Positions 27,154 through 39,188 are shown, numbered from the stretch's first letter. The stretch: 64,000 nucleotides of DNA from Gammaproteobacteria bacterium (GCA_019652555.1 BPAJ01000001.1:124001-188000), one strand, 5' to 3'. Numbers and translations: made by a program. Notes: generated from the letters alone by a model not told the origin.

Positions 27154-28579
27154 GAAAATTCGTTAATTTTTGAAATTTATTTGCAAGATTAAGAATTCTT
27201 CCTTCCTCAAGATAATTTCCAATGAGTTGGAGGCCAATTGGCATTTCGTCAGCTGTACCTGATGGAATTGATAACGCTGGTAAACCTGCCAAGTTTGCAG
27301 GAATTGTATAAATATCTTGTTCATACATTTCTACAGGATCGCTTATTGAGCCCAGTTCAAAAGATGAGTTGGAGCAAGTAGGCATTGCTATCGATGAAAC
27401 TTTTTTAAAAGCTTCATCAAAATCACTCTTTATTAAATTTCTTATTTTCAAAGCCTTGTTGTAAAAGGCGTCATAGTAACCTGCTGAAAGACAAAACGTT
27501 CCAATAAAAATTCTATTCTTTACTTCTCTACCAAATCCTTCTGTTCTTGAATTTACATAAAGATCCTCTAAAGAAGATACGCTCTCGCTTCTATGGCCAA
27601 ATCTAATTCCATCATATCTCGCCAAATTTGCTGAACACTCTGCAGGGGCTATTACATAGTAAGCAGGTAAGGAGTACTCAATATGAGGCAGATTAATTTC
27701 TTCAATTTTTGCTCCATCTTTTTCAAGAATGGAAATAGCATTCTTGAAAGAATCTCGCACCTGATCATTTTTAATATTTTCAATTAGTTCTTTAGGAATT
27801 CCAATTATATGCTCTTGTTCAGCATCGACTTCCTTTTGTAAATCTTTAACTTCTTCATTCAAAGATGTCGAGTCTTTTTGATCAAACCCAGACATATATT
27901 TGAGTGCTATAGCGGCATCCTTAGCATTTTTTGCGATTATTCCTGCTTGATCAAGGCTAGACGCAAAAGCAATCATTCCCCATCTGGAAACTCTTCCATA
28001 AGTAGGCTTTATACCCGTAACTCCGCAGAAAGAAGCTGGCTGTCTTATAGAGCCTCCTGTATCGGTTGCAGTTGCAAATGAGCAAAGATTGGCTCTAACA
28101 GCAGCTGCTGATCCTCCAGAAGAACCTCCTGGAGAAAGTTTTTCGTTAATAGGGTTTAAAACATTTCCATAAAAGCTTGTTTCGTTTGAAGATCCCATAG
28201 CAAATTCATCCATATTTGTTTTTCCTAGGGTAATTGCTCCGGCAGTATCTAATTTAGAGAAAACCTCTGAAGAATAGGGAGAAATGAAGTTGGATAACAT
28301 TTTAGAACCACAAGTTGTTTTTTTATCTTTAATACAAAAAATATCTTTGTGGGCAATTGGAATCCCCTCTAGAGGCCTAGCTTTGTTTTTTGCAATATTT
28401 TCATCTGCCATTAGGGCTTTTTCTTCTGATTCTTCTTCAAACACTGAAATGAAACAATTTAGAGATTCTTTTTTCTTAATTTCATTTAAATATGCTCCTG
28501 TAATTTCTTTAGATGAGAAAGATTTATCAGCAAGCCCAAGTATCTGATCTGTCAAAGAAAGATTTATTAATTCACTCAT
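27140..28579 (-). CDS. gatA: Asp-tRNA(Asn)/Glu-tRNA(Gln) amidotransferase subunit A
   Basis: 479 residues. GatA is the amidase that frees ammonia from glutamine for the GatB site. The amidase signature has the catalytic Lys in IAHKDIF, and the Ser-cisSer pair in SPGGSSGGSAAAV and TDTGGSIRQPASFCG. Full length. In the operon gatC-gatA-gatB. Confidence 0.97.
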   Translation of the reverse strand: MSELINLSLTDQILGLADKSFSSKEITGAYLNEIKKKESLNCFISVFEEESEEKALMADENIAKNKARPLEGIPIAHKDIFCIKDKKTTCGSKMLSNFISPYSSEVFSKLDTAGAITLGKTNMDEFAMGSSNETSFYGNVLNPINEKLSPGGSSGGSAAAVRANLCSFATATDTGGSIRQPASFCGVTGIKPTYGRVSRWGMIAFASSLDQAGIIAKNAKDAAIALKYMSGFDQKDSTSLNEEVKDLQKEVDAEQEHIIGIPKELIENIKNDQVRDSFKNAISILEKDGAKIEEINLPHIEYSLPAYYVIAPAECSANLARYDGIRFGHRSESVSSLEDLYVNSRTEGFGREVKNRIFIGTFCLSAGYYDAFYNKALKIRNLIKSDFDEAFKKVSSIAMPTCSNSSFELGSISDPVEMYEQDIYTIPANLAGLPALSIPSGTADEMPIGLQLIGNYLEEGRILNLANKFQKLTNFHEFK

Positions 28580-28581
28580 AA

Positions 28582-28869
28582 TTATTCAATTACTTTAGGG
28601 GTAAGATAAAAACCAGAGTCTTTTTCCTTAGAAAGTTCTTGAAGTTTTTCTCTTTCAATGTCTTTTTTTTCGATGTCTTCTCGCAAGGTCTGAGTATTCT
28701 CTATGGGATGGGTTAATGGATTTATTTTTGAAGTATCTAGCTCATCCATTTTGTTGACCATGGTCAAAATTGATTCCAGGTCTTTTACCAAAGAGTCAGA
28801 TGTCTCCTCGTCTATCTTGATTTTACTCAATAAAGAGATGTTTTTAAGGTCTTGTTCAGTAATTTTCAT
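28582..28869 (-). CDS. gatC: Asp-tRNA(Asn)/Glu-tRNA(Gln) amidotransferase subunit C
   Basis: 95 residues. GatC is the small helical subunit that clamps GatA to GatB. Two N-terminal helices (TEQDLKNISLLSKIKI), a DELDTSKINPLTHP linker and a LREDIEKKD segment match the family. First gene of gatCAB, divergent from mreB with an 80-base gap. Confidence 0.92.
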   Translation of the reverse strand: MKITEQDLKNISLLSKIKIDEETSDSLVKDLESILTMVNKMDELDTSKINPLTHPIENTQTLREDIEKKDIEREKLQELSKEKDSGFYLTPKVIE

Positions 28870-28949
28870 TATAATGATTAAAAGAGAGGAAGATTTTATA
28901 TCAACTTAAAATCAACTACTATTCGAATTATTTAAAAAGTTACAAAATT

Positions 28950-29990
28950 ATGGTTCTTAAAGCTCTAAAAGGCATCTACTCAACAGATTTATCAATTGAT
29001 TTGGGTACTGCAAATACACTCATTTTTGCCAAAGGAAAGGGAATTGTTCTAAATGAACCATCCGTAGTAGCTATAAAAAAATCTGAGGGCCATAGATCAG
29101 TGGTTGCGGTAGGCTCTGAAGCAAAAAGAATGCTTGGAAGAGTTCCTGGAAACATCGAAGCAATTCGTCCACTTAAAGATGGAGTTATCGCAGATTTTCA
29201 AGTAACAGAAAAGATGCTTCAACATTTTATCCAGGTTGTTCATGGAGAAAATTTCTTTAAACCAAGTCCAAGAATATTGATTTGTGTCCCTTGTCAATCA
29301 ACACAAGTAGAAAGAAGAGCAATAAGAGAATCAGCCCTTCAAGCAGGCGCTAGAGAAGTAAGGCTTATAGAAGAGCCTATGGCAGCAGCTATTGGTGCTG
29401 GATTGCCGGTTGAAGAGGCATCAGGTTCAATGGTGGTGGATATTGGTGGAGGAACAACTGAAATAGCAATTCTTGCTCTTAATGGAGTCGTTTTTTCCAG
29501 CTCTTTGAAAACGGGAGGTGATAGATTCAATGAAGCTATTGTTTCTTATATTAGAAGGAAATACGGAGTTTTGGTTGGTGAATCAACTGCCGAAAGAATA
29601 AAAGAAACTGTGGGTTGTGCAACTCCTGAAAGTGAAGATAAATCAATGGAAATCAGAGGAAGAAATTTAGCCGAAGGTGTCCCAAATACAATCAATTTTT
29701 CAAGTTTAGAAGCCTATGAAGCCATATCGGGACCTCTATCTTCAATTCTTCAATCTATAAGAAATGCCTTAGAACAATCCCCTCCGGAACTTAGCGCAGA
29801 TATTTCTGAAAGAGGAATAGTTTTAACAGGGGGAGGAGCCTTGCTTACAGACTTAGACATAATGATATCTGAGCAGACTGGAATTCCGGTAATTGTCGCT
29901 GATGATCCTTTAACCTGTGTAGTAAAAGGCGGAGGAATTGCCCTTGATATTATTGATAAATTTGATGTAGATCTTTTATCTACAGAGTAA
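28950..29990 (+). CDS. mreB: rod shape-determining protein MreB
   Basis: 346 residues. MreB is the bacterial actin that directs lateral wall synthesis. Actin-fold motifs include [11 protein letters not shown] (phosphate 1), VCVP-type (ILICVPC), [25 protein letters not shown] (phosphate 2) and VLTGGGALL (adenosine). Full length. First gene of mreBCD. The 80-base gap shared with gatC should hold the promoters of both, but I see no convincing elements. Confidence 0.97.
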   Translation: MVLKALKGIYSTDLSIDLGTANTLIFAKGKGIVLNEPSVVAIKKSEGHRSVVAVGSEAKRMLGRVPGNIEAIRPLKDGVIADFQVTEKMLQHFIQVVHGENFFKPSPRILICVPCQSTQVERRAIRESALQAGAREVRLIEEPMAAAIGAGLPVEEASGSMVVDIGGGTTEIAILALNGVVFSSSLKTGGDRFNEAIVSYIRRKYGVLVGESTAERIKETVGCATPESEDKSMEIRGRNLAEGVPNTINFSSLEAYEAISGPLSSILQSIRNALEQSPPELSADISERGIVLTGGGALLTDLDIMISEQTGIPVIVADDPLTCVVKGGGIALDIIDKFDVDLLSTE

Positions 29991-29994
29991 TTTC

Positions 29995-30843
29995 ATGTTC
30001 GGCGGTGAACACAAACAAACCGATATCGCGCAATCAGCAATATTCACTACGGGGTCAATGCGCGCAAGCCGTTTCTATCCCGCAATCCTCTTTAGTTTTC
30101 TTATTATGTATGGAGATTATTCGTTTGATTTAAGCAGTAAAATTAGAATCATTTCGTCATATATTTTTTCTCCTTTCACACAAATTGAATACCTAGCTAA
30201 AGATAGTTTTAATTCCTTTGATTCTTACTTTTCATCTCAAAAAAAACTTTCTGAAGAAATAGATTTATTAAGAAACCAGATAAGAGATTTAGAAAATCAA
30301 AATCTTGCTCTTCAAAATACAAAAACTTCTTTAAATGAGCTTGAGGAGCTTTTTGATCTAAGTAAGAGTTTTCAGGAAAGAAAAATATTTTTAGGCAAAA
30401 TCACAGATTTTAAGAAATTTCCTAAAGAAATTGTTTCAGTTGAAATCAGATCAAATAATATTACAAAAGATATGATTGCTTTTAATGCTTTTGGTTTAAT
30501 CGGAGTGATAGATGAACTACTTAATAATTCAATAAAAATAATACCTCTTCACAACGTATCAATAAAAATTCCTGCAAAGAACTCTAGGACCTTAGAAAAT
30601 ATAATTATAGTTGGAACAGGTAAGCCTAAAACATTTCAAATTGAAGAATTCAAAAAAAATGGAGATATTAAAAAAGGGGATGAAATCATTTCGTCTGGAT
30701 TGGGAGGCAGGTTCCCTGAAGGTTTTTTGCTTGGAAGGGTAACTGAAATAAAAGAAAATGATCAATCAAACTTTTTGCAAATTACAGTTGAAAATACTTT
30801 TGACTTTAGTTTTGGCTCTACAATTTTATTTACTAAGCCATGA
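29995..30843 (+). CDS. mreC: rod shape-determining protein MreC
   Basis: 282 residues. MreC spans the inner membrane once and links MreB to periplasmic wall synthases. The N-terminal cytoplasmic part is followed by a membrane segment (~35-52), a coiled coil (~85-125) and a beta-barrel periplasmic domain with the GLIGVIDE and SSGLGGRFPEGFLLGRV motifs typical of the family. Confidence 0.93.
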   Translation: MFGGEHKQTDIAQSAIFTTGSMRASRFYPAILFSFLIMYGDYSFDLSSKIRIISSYIFSPFTQIEYLAKDSFNSFDSYFSSQKKLSEEIDLLRNQIRDLENQNLALQNTKTSLNELEELFDLSKSFQERKIFLGKITDFKKFPKEIVSVEIRSNNITKDMIAFNAFGLIGVIDELLNNSIKIIPLHNVSIKIPAKNSRTLENIIIVGTGKPKTFQIEEFKKNGDIKKGDEIISSGLGGRFPEGFLLGRVTEIKENDQSNFLQITVENTFDFSFGSTILFTKP

Positions 30844-31346
30844 ATAGTCTTGATGATAAAAAACCTTCAATTTTTAATTTTTATTTTTTTGTAGGACTTA
30901 CTTTAATTATCGCTTCAATGGTTGAAGTCTTATTAAATGACCTCCTGCTATCTAGGCTAACTTTGCCTCTAACCTTGATGACATTAATTTATTGGAATGT
31001 AGCAACGCCAAGAAATATAGGTTTTTTTTGGACTATGCTTTCTGGTTTCATTTTAGATATTTTTTTGGGATACCTCTTAGGAATTCATGTTGTTATCTTT
31101 CTTTTGACATCTTACTTTTCGCAAAGATACTTCCATAGGTTTAGAGCTTTATTTAGGTTGCAACAATCTTTGATTGTGGCAATTATTGTTTTTATATATC
31201 AAATTTATTTCATTTTGATTTCCAATAATTTCGCCTTATCAATTATTTTTGAATTATTAATCTTAACAATCATCTCTAGCTTATTTTGGCCAATTATTTA
31301 CGGAGTTTTGAGATATTTGAGGATAAAACTTACTTACGGACAATAA
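30840..31346 (+). CDS. mreD: rod shape-determining protein MreD
   Basis: 168 residues. A multi-spanning inner-membrane protein with about five hydrophobic segments, located after mreC with an ATGA overlap. PLTLMTLIYWNVATPRN and the GFILDIFLGYLLGIH motif match MreD. It ends 9 bases before the convergent lptB end. Confidence 0.88.
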   Translation: MNSLDDKKPSIFNFYFFVGLTLIIASMVEVLLNDLLLSRLTLPLTLMTLIYWNVATPRNIGFFWTMLSGFILDIFLGYLLGIHVVIFLLTSYFSQRYFHRFRALFRLQQSLIVAIIVFIYQIYFILISNNFALSIIFELLILTIISSLFWPIIYGVLRYLRIKLTYGQ

Positions 31347-31355
31347 AAATTTTGC

Positions 31356-32069
31356 TTAAGTTACTTCGCCAAGATAAACCTTTCTGACGATTTCATTTTG
31401 CACAATTTCATTTGGAATCCCTTGAGCGATAACTTTTCCTGCGTTAATGACATAAATGTAATCACAAATATCCAAAGTAGCATTTACATTGTGATCACTT
31501 ATTAGAACACCTATACCTTTCTCTTTAAGATTTTTAATCAAAGTCTTAATCTCATTTATTATCAAAGGATCAATTCCTGCAAAAGGCTCATCAAGCAATA
31601 TAAGTTTGGGGTTTAACGCAATTGCTCTAGCAATTTCAACTCTTCTTCTTTGACCTCCAGATAAAGAATTACATTTTTGAGTTTTGATGCTCATGAGATC
31701 AAATTCTTCAGAGATTCTAGTAAATTTGTTATCAATTTCTTTCTTTTCATATTTTTTTGCTTCAAGCGCAGCCTTTATATTTTCTTCAACGGTGAGTTCT
31801 CTGAATACTGAAGGCTCTTGAGGCAGGTAAATAACCCCTAATTCAGATCTTTTTTCAAAACTTAGGTTGTTAACTATTTTTGAATCATAGAGCACTTCGC
31901 CTTCAGAAGGTTTGCTCAAACCAGCCAGAATAGAGAACAAAGATGTCTTACCTGCTCCATTTGGACCTAGTAAGCCGTATATAGAATCTGAGGAAATAGA
32001 AATATCTATACTCTCGAGAATATTTACTTTATTTGAAACTTTTTTAAGTTTTTTTCCCTCAATACGCAT
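31356..32069 (-). CDS. lptB: LPS export ABC transporter ATP-binding protein LptB
   Basis: 237 residues. LptB powers LptFG extraction of lipopolysaccharide from the inner membrane. Walker A GPNGAGKTSL (~35-44), Q loop YLPQEPSVF, signature LSGGQRRRVEIARA, Walker B LILLDEPFAGID and switch His (SDHN) are all present. The C terminus lacks extra domains, as in the family. It follows lptC after 5 bases; lptA is not between them. Confidence 0.95.
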   Translation of the reverse strand: MRIEGKKLKKVSNKVNILESIDISISSDSIYGLLGPNGAGKTSLFSILAGLSKPSEGEVLYDSKIVNNLSFEKRSELGVIYLPQEPSVFRELTVEENIKAALEAKKYEKKEIDNKFTRISEEFDLMSIKTQKCNSLSGGQRRRVEIARAIALNPKLILLDEPFAGIDPLIINEIKTLIKNLKEKGIGVLISDHNVNATLDICDYIYVINAGKVIAQGIPNEIVQNEIVRKVYLGEVT

Positions 32070-32074
32070 TTTAA

Positions 32075-32704
32075 TTAATAATTTTTAATATTAAGTTTTG
32101 ATGGAAAAATTAATTCTCCATTTGATTTTAACTTCACCATAGACGTCTCTGTCTCTAAACCTTTGTTATCTTTAAGGTATACAGGGCTACCTTTAAAAAC
32201 TATCTCATCTTCATTCAGAATAATTTCTTTCACAGAAATTTCATATTCATCGATAAAAATGATTAATTCATCAGATGATAAGTTTCTTTTGTTAAGATCA
32301 ATATCAACTTTACTAGCTTTTCCTAAAATATCTTTTTCATTTACCTTTCCAGAAATTTCAGTCTTATTATCAAGTTGCACTATATTTTTATCGTAAGCAA
32401 TTGTTCCCTTATTTGAAATTATTTTTAAAAAAGTATTTTTTCCGGAAATATCTATTTTTGGCTGGTAAACATAAAGATTTTTTTCATCTTTCAAAGAATT
32501 AACCATTGAAGAATTTACTTCTAAAATAAAATCACTTTCTTTAAAGCCTAAATTAATAGAAATATTTTTTGCTTCAAAAATAACTTCATTATTTTGTTTT
32601 ATTAACTCAGAAGATGATGAGTTTAAAAAAAATGAAGACAAGAACAAGACAGAACCAATAAGAAAAAATAAAGCAACTAAATATACAAAAATGCTTTTTG
32701 GCAT
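32075..32704 (-). CDS. lptC: LptC-like LPS export bitopic protein
   Basis: 209 residues from the ATG at 32704, whose A is also the last base of the kdsD stop (TGATG). One N-terminal membrane segment (~4-26) is followed by an all-beta region of short alternating strands (~45-200), as expected for the periplasmic beta-jellyroll of LptC. Sequence identity to E. coli LptC is low; the call rests on topology, length and position between kdsD and lptB. LptA is missing at this locus, so a dual LptC/LptA-type protein cannot be excluded. Confidence 0.75.
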   Translation of the reverse strand: MPKSIFVYLVALFFLIGSVLFLSSFFLNSSSSELIKQNNEVIFEAKNISINLGFKESDFILEVNSSMVNSLKDEKNLYVYQPKIDISGKNTFLKIISNKGTIAYDKNIVQLDNKTEISGKVNEKDILGKASKVDIDLNKRNLSSDELIIFIDEYEISVKEIILNEDEIVFKGSPVYLKDNKGLETETSMVKLKSNGELIFPSKLNIKNY

Positions 32705-33681
32705 CAAATTATTTTTGCTGAAAGAATTTCATGCATTCTGATTAAACCTGTTATTTTTTTATTCGAATTCTTTACTATCAATGAATAGATTTTTTGATCT
32801 TCCATTATCCTTGAAACATCAAGGACAAGATCAACATCTTTAACAAATTTAAAATTTTTAGTCATGACTTCTTTTATAGGCGTTGATGTAAGATCTATAC
32901 GATTGTTTATCATTCTTCTTAAATCTCCATCTGTAAAAATACCTTTCACGATACCTTTAATTTTTATTAAACCTAATCCAAACCCTTTTTTTGATATTTT
33001 TTCCATTGCATCAATTATAGAAATATTTCCATCTATAAAAGGTAAGTCTTTTTCTTTGATCATAATTTCTCTTACCTTAATGAAACTTTTACCAAGACTA
33101 CCTCCTGGATGATTTGCACCAAAGTCAGATCTTTTTAAACCTTCGTAGTTTGTTATAGCTACAGAAATAGCATCTCCAATCATCATCATGGCAGTAGTGC
33201 TGGATGTTGGTGCAAGATTTAGCATATCCGCCTCTTTTTTTAAATTCAAAGATATGTGCGCTTTAGATGAAAGTGCAATTGAGGACTTTTTGTTTCCTGT
33301 AACAGAACAAATATTCACTTTTTTTTGCTTAAGATTTGGCAAAAGATCTACCAATTCTTCCGTCTCACCTGAGTAAGAGAAAATAATTAATGAATCTTTT
33401 TTAGTTATCGCACCAAGATCTCCATGACTAGCCTCGGCGGCATTTATATAAAAAGACGGTTTTCCAAGGCTAGAAAGAGTAGCTGATATTTTTTCAGATA
33501 CCTTTCCTGACTTACCTATGCCTAAAAAAATTAAATTTCCTTTTGTTTCTAATAAAAAGTTACAAACGTTATTGAATTCATTTTTCGAAATACCCGAAGA
33601 AACCTCTTGAAGAGCATCAATTTCGTTTGAAATTACTTTTTTACCAATTGCAAAAAAATTAATTTTTTTTGGTTTTTTCAT
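32704..33681 (-). CDS. kdsD: D-arabinose 5-phosphate isomerase (KdsD/KpsF)
   Basis: 325 residues. KdsD converts ribulose-5-phosphate to arabinose-5-phosphate for Kdo in LPS. An N-terminal SIS domain has GIGKSGKVSEK and SYSGETEEL, with NLAPTSSTT and HPGGSLGK downstream, and two C-terminal CBS domains (~205-325) follow. It is the first gene of the kdsD-lptC-lptB operon. kdsC, often next, is absent. Confidence 0.94.
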   Translation of the reverse strand: MKKPKKINFFAIGKKVISNEIDALQEVSSGISKNEFNNVCNFLLETKGNLIFLGIGKSGKVSEKISATLSSLGKPSFYINAAEASHGDLGAITKKDSLIIFSYSGETEELVDLLPNLKQKKVNICSVTGNKKSSIALSSKAHISLNLKKEADMLNLAPTSSTTAMMMIGDAISVAITNYEGLKRSDFGANHPGGSLGKSFIKVREIMIKEKDLPFIDGNISIIDAMEKISKKGFGLGLIKIKGIVKGIFTDGDLRRMINNRIDLTSTPIKEVMTKNFKFVKDVDLVLDVSRIMEDQKIYSLIVKNSNKKITGLIRMHEILSAKII

Positions 33682-33731
33682 CTGTGATTAATTATCCTGT
33701 AGTAGACTAGGCTCTTTAAATCCGATTATAA

Positions 33732-35619
<1,888 letters not shown>

Positions 35620-35620
<1 letters not shown>

Positions 35621-36243
35621 TGTTAATTGTTTTACCAAAAGGAAGATTACTTAAAGAAATTAGAAATCTATTGGAGCTGATAGGCATATCTTTTGAAGAC
35701 TCATCAAGAAAACTGGTTATGGATACTTCTGTAAAAGATATCAAAGTAGCAATCCTTAGGTCTTGGGACATTCCAAAGTTTGTCAATAAAGGCATTGCAG
35801 ACATGGGGTTTGTTGGGAAAGATGTTCTAAACGAGATTGAAGATGAAGAAAATTTTTATGAATCTTTAGATATAGGATTAGGCAAGTGTCGTCTTTCTTT
35901 AGCCTCATATAAGCAAGTAACTAATTCAAACAAACCGATAGTAGCTACTAAATATCCAGTATCTGCAAAAGCTTTTTTTGCTTCAAAAATGCAAAACGTA
36001 GAAATAATAAAATTAAAAGGCGCAATAGAAATAGCACCAATTCTCGGGCTTTCAGATTATATTGTTGATCTTGTTCAAACAGGTAACACCCTGAAGGATA
36101 ATGGATTGTCTGAATTGGAGGTGATCCAAGACATTTCAACTAGATTAATCATTAACAAATCCTCTTTCAAAACAAATAATCAAAAGATAGAAAAATTAAT
36201 TATTTCCATGAAAAATGCTCTAAATGAAAACTTTAAAAATTAA
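35620..36243 (+). CDS. hisG: ATP phosphoribosyltransferase, short form
   Basis: 207 residues. HisG joins PRPP to ATP in the first step of histidine synthesis. LPKGRLL at the N terminus and IVDLVQTGNTLKDNGL (PRPP loop) identify it. The protein ends at ~207 without the C-terminal ACT-like regulatory domain, so it is the short form that needs the HisRS-like partner HisZ, which is not in the window. It overlaps hisD by 20 bases. Confidence 0.95.
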
Positions 36244-37528
36244 GAAAGTATCTTTTCCTGTCGCCAAAAAATACTTATTGCAGAGTAAATTTAGAAATCA
36301 GGCTGTTCACGTCAAAGAAACTGTTCGAAAAATAATACTTAATGTAAAAAAAAATGGTGATAAAGCATTAATAAAGATTTCTAACAAAATTGATAAGACA
36401 GAATTTAAAACAGTTACAGAAGCTTCTTTCAATAAGTCTGATTTAAAAAAAAATTATGAAAAGTTAGACAATGCAATCAAGAAAAACTTAAATTTCATTA
36501 AGAAAAGAATAATAAATTTTCATAAAGCAATAAAGACAAGTGATTTAAAAACAAAGGATGGGATATTTAATTTATTAGGTCAAATCCATAAACCAATAGA
36601 CAGAATTGGTCTTTATGCTCCTGGAGGCAAAGCTGTTTATCCATCATCTATTCTAATGACTGCATTAGTTGCAAGAGTGGCAGGCTCTAAAGAGATAAAC
36701 CTTTTTTTTCCTAGTTCTTCCGAGAAAGCAAAAACATTAATGTTAGGGACTGCTCATCTAGCAGGAATAACTAATGCTTATAATTTCGGTGGAGCACATG
36801 CAATAGCCGCTATGGCCTATGGGACAGAGTCGATATCAAAGTCAGATAAAATCTTTGGCCCTGGGAATAACTATGTTGCAGAAGCAAAAAGACAGGTATT
36901 TGGAGATGTTGGCATAGATTCATTTGCTGGCCCATCTGAGGTATTAATTATTTCTGATAAGAAAAAAGGATTTGAACAATTAGCTGCTGATCTAATTGCC
37001 CAAGCCGAGCATGGAGAAGACTCCAAATGTATTTTTATTCAAATTGGAAAAGGAGGATTAGGGGATTTGTTTAAAGAACTTGAACGACAAGTTACTGAAG
37101 CTCCAAGAGGAAAAACAATAAAAACCGCTTTAGAAAAAAATTCAATGTTTATACAGGTTAAAAATTTAGAAGAAGCAATTGAAATCAATAATCTTGTAGG
37201 ACCAGAACATTTACAAATTATTTACAAAAATTTTAAAGAGTCATTATTAAAAAGATTCATTGCTGGAGCCATTTTTGTTGGAGAAAACAATACAGCTGTT
37301 CTAGGAGATTATGCTGCAGGACCCAGTCATGTAATTCCAACAAATTCTGCTGCCAGATTTAGTTCGCCTGTTAGTATTGAAGACTTTTTAGTGAGAACCT
37401 CGGTAACAGAAATTAAATCCATTAAGAATAAGGCAAAATATAATGAACTACTTGATCATTCAATATTTTTAGCAGAGCTTGAAGGTTTGCATGGGCATGC
37501 ATATGCCTTGAAGCTCAGGCGCAAATAG
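36224..37528 (+). CDS. hisD: histidinol dehydrogenase
   Basis: 434 residues. HisD oxidises histidinol to histidine using NAD and zinc. LYAPGGKAVYPSSILM, GGAHAIAAMAYGT, DSFAGPSEVLI, the zinc motif QAEHG and GPEHLQI are all present. The murA-hisG-hisD order is that of Pseudomonas. Its stop is 3 bases from the convergent protease gene. Confidence 0.97.
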   Translation: MKTLKIKKVSFPVAKKYLLQSKFRNQAVHVKETVRKIILNVKKNGDKALIKISNKIDKTEFKTVTEASFNKSDLKKNYEKLDNAIKKNLNFIKKRIINFHKAIKTSDLKTKDGIFNLLGQIHKPIDRIGLYAPGGKAVYPSSILMTALVARVAGSKEINLFFPSSSEKAKTLMLGTAHLAGITNAYNFGGAHAIAAMAYGTESISKSDKIFGPGNNYVAEAKRQVFGDVGIDSFAGPSEVLIISDKKKGFEQLAADLIAQAEHGEDSKCIFIQIGKGGLGDLFKELERQVTEAPRGKTIKTALEKNSMFIQVKNLEEAIEINNLVGPEHLQIIYKNFKESLLKRFIAGAIFVGENNTAVLGDYAAGPSHVIPTNSAARFSSPVSIEDFLVRTSVTEIKSIKNKAKYNELLDHSIFLAELEGLHGHAYALKLRRK

Positions 37529-37531
37529 ATA

Positions 37532-38305
37532 CTATTTATCTACAATTGAATTGAAGACTTCAATTACTGTATCGACAGGAATAGCAAAATTTAACCCCTG
37601 ATTTCCTCCAGAAGTAGACCTAATAACATTTACCACGCCTAGTAATCTTCCTTTATCATCAATTAATGCTCCGCCAGAGTTTCCTGGATTTATTGATGCA
37701 TCAGTTTGGATAAAATTTCCTTTTTTATCTTGGAAAGTTCTGTTTATGGCGCTAACAATACCCTTACTGAATGATTGCCCTAATCCTTGAGGATTACCAA
37801 TTGCAATTACAGACTCTCCAACTTTAACCTGATCTATGTTTTTTCTTATTTTAAAGGGCTTTAGATCAATCGAATCAATAATTCCTAAAACTGCAATATC
37901 TGCTTCTGAATCAAATCCTAAAATTTGGGTTTTAACTGTTTTCCCTAAATGATTCTCTACTATTAATTCTTGATTTTGATTAAAAGCATCACTAATAACG
38001 TGAAAGTTTGTAACTATTAGACCTTTTTCAATAACAACTCCCGATCCATTAGGAAAAAGACCAGTTTTTACAACTCGTCTGTTGAATTTAAAACCAAATT
38101 CATTAGATTGTTCTTGCCACGCCTTCCATTTTTTTATTGTCCAAATATTTACAACCGAAGGGGAAGTTCTTTCGAGTACATTCGAAATATCATGATAGAT
38201 AGGGATATAGATATCTGTTTTGCCATAAAAACTAGAAAAAATTAAAGCAGAAAGGGCGCCTAAAACTATCCATAAAGATATGACAAAATAACTTTTTTTG
38301 ATCAT
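37532..38305 (-). CDS. DegS/HtrA-like membrane-anchored serine protease without PDZ domain
   Basis: 257 residues from the ATG at 38305; a TTG at 38317 would add four residues. An N-terminal membrane anchor (~5-27) is followed by a complete trypsin-like domain with His in VTNFHVI, Asp in SEADIAVLG and Ser in NPGNSGGAL. The protein stops after FAIPVDTVIEVF, where HtrA proteins continue into a PDZ domain; here that domain is absent. E. coli DegS (355 residues) uses its PDZ to sense misfolded porins, so sensing must differ. Position next to hisD and rplM matches algW/degS in relatives. Confidence 0.88.
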   Translation of the reverse strand: MIKKSYFVISLWIVLGALSALIFSSFYGKTDIYIPIYHDISNVLERTSPSVVNIWTIKKWKAWQEQSNEFGFKFNRRVVKTGLFPNGSGVVIEKGLIVTNFHVISDAFNQNQELIVENHLGKTVKTQILGFDSEADIAVLGIIDSIDLKPFKIRKNIDQVKVGESVIAIGNPQGLGQSFSKGIVSAINRTFQDKKGNFIQTDASINPGNSGGALIDDKGRLLGVVNVIRSTSGGNQGLNFAIPVDTVIEVFNSIVDK

Positions 38306-38362
38306 TGGTAATAGCAATTATAACCTCTCTGAGTTATCATTCTCGCCTTTCAAAACTTATTT

Positions 38363-38791
38363 ATGGAAACTAAGAGTTATAAGAGCGGTAATGTCGAAAA
38401 AAATTGGCATCTTGTTGATGCTGAGGACAAAGTTTTAGGCAGATTGGCTGTGAAAATAGCAACAATTCTCTCAGGTAAAAACAAAGCCCAGTATTCCCCA
38501 AATGCTGACTTAGGTGACTTTGTAGTTGTTGTTAATGCTGAAAAAGTTAAGGTAACTGGTAATAAATTTTCTCAAAAAAACTATTATCATCACACCGGCT
38601 ATCCTGGAGGACTCAAGACAAAATCTTTTGAAAAGATGCAAGAAGATTCTCCTGAAAAAATAATTGAAAAAGCTGTTAAAGGAATGCTTCCTAAAAACAA
38701 ACTTGCTAATCAGATCATTAAAAAGTTAAAAGTTTATTCTGGTTCAGTTCATCCTCACATTGGACAGCAACCTAAGGAATTATCTATTTAG
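38363..38791 (+). CDS. rplM: 50S ribosomal protein L13
   Basis: 142 residues, normal length. An early-assembling 23S rRNA-binding protein. [19 protein letters not shown] near the N terminus, [10 protein letters not shown] in the middle and [11 protein letters not shown] near the C terminus are family signatures. It is divergent from the DegS-like gene across 57 bases, which should hold its promoter, and pairs with rpsI. Confidence 0.97.
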   Translation: METKSYKSGNVEKNWHLVDAEDKVLGRLAVKIATILSGKNKAQYSPNADLGDFVVVVNAEKVKVTGNKFSQKNYYHHTGYPGGLKTKSFEKMQEDSPEKIIEKAVKGMLPKNKLANQIIKKLKVYSGSVHPHIGQQPKELSI

Positions 38792-38795
38792 TAAT

Positions 38796-39185
38796 ATGTC
38801 AGAAGCAATATATGCAACAGGAAGACGAAAAAGCGCAACTGCTAGAGTTTACCTATATGAAGGCTCTGGAAACATATTAATAAATGATCTACCTTTAGAA
38901 GAATACTTCGGAAGAGAAGTAGCTAAAATACTGGTCAAACAGCCATTGAAGCTTTTAGATTGTGATCAGAAATTTGATTTCAAAATTAAAGTTTCTGGTG
39001 GAGGTTCCTTTGGCCAAGCTGGCGCCATAAGACATGGTATTTCAAGAGCGCTGGAAAAAAAGAATAGTGAATTCAGAGGAGCATTAAAGTCCGCAGGCTA
39101 TTTAACAAGAGATTCAAGAAAAGTGGAAAGAAAAAAAGTTGGATTAAGAAAAGCAAGAAAAGCACCTCAATTCAGCAAAAGATAA
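38796..39185 (+). CDS. rpsI: 30S ribosomal protein S9
   Basis: 129 residues from the ATG at 38796 ([14 protein letters not shown]); an upstream in-frame ATG at 38760 lies inside rplM and is rejected. [12 protein letters not shown] begins the protein, [19 protein letters not shown] is mid-protein, and the C terminus is the basic [11 protein letters not shown] tail that contacts P-site tRNA. Confidence 0.97.
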   Translation: MSEAIYATGRRKSATARVYLYEGSGNILINDLPLEEYFGREVAKILVKQPLKLLDCDQKFDFKIKVSGGGSFGQAGAIRHGISRALEKKNSEFRGALKSAGYLTRDSRKVERKKVGLRKARKAPQFSKR

Positions 39186-39188
39186 AAT

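Noticed and set aside
28855-28875. TATAAT next to the gatC start as its -10 element
   Set aside because: On the minus strand its last bases are the gatC ATG itself (TATAATG), so transcription would begin inside the gene.
38306-38362. A promoter pair in the gap between the DegS-like gene and rplM (TATAAC, TATCAT, TTGATC)
   Set aside because: Elements are present but at poor spacing (15 bases); not strong enough to list.
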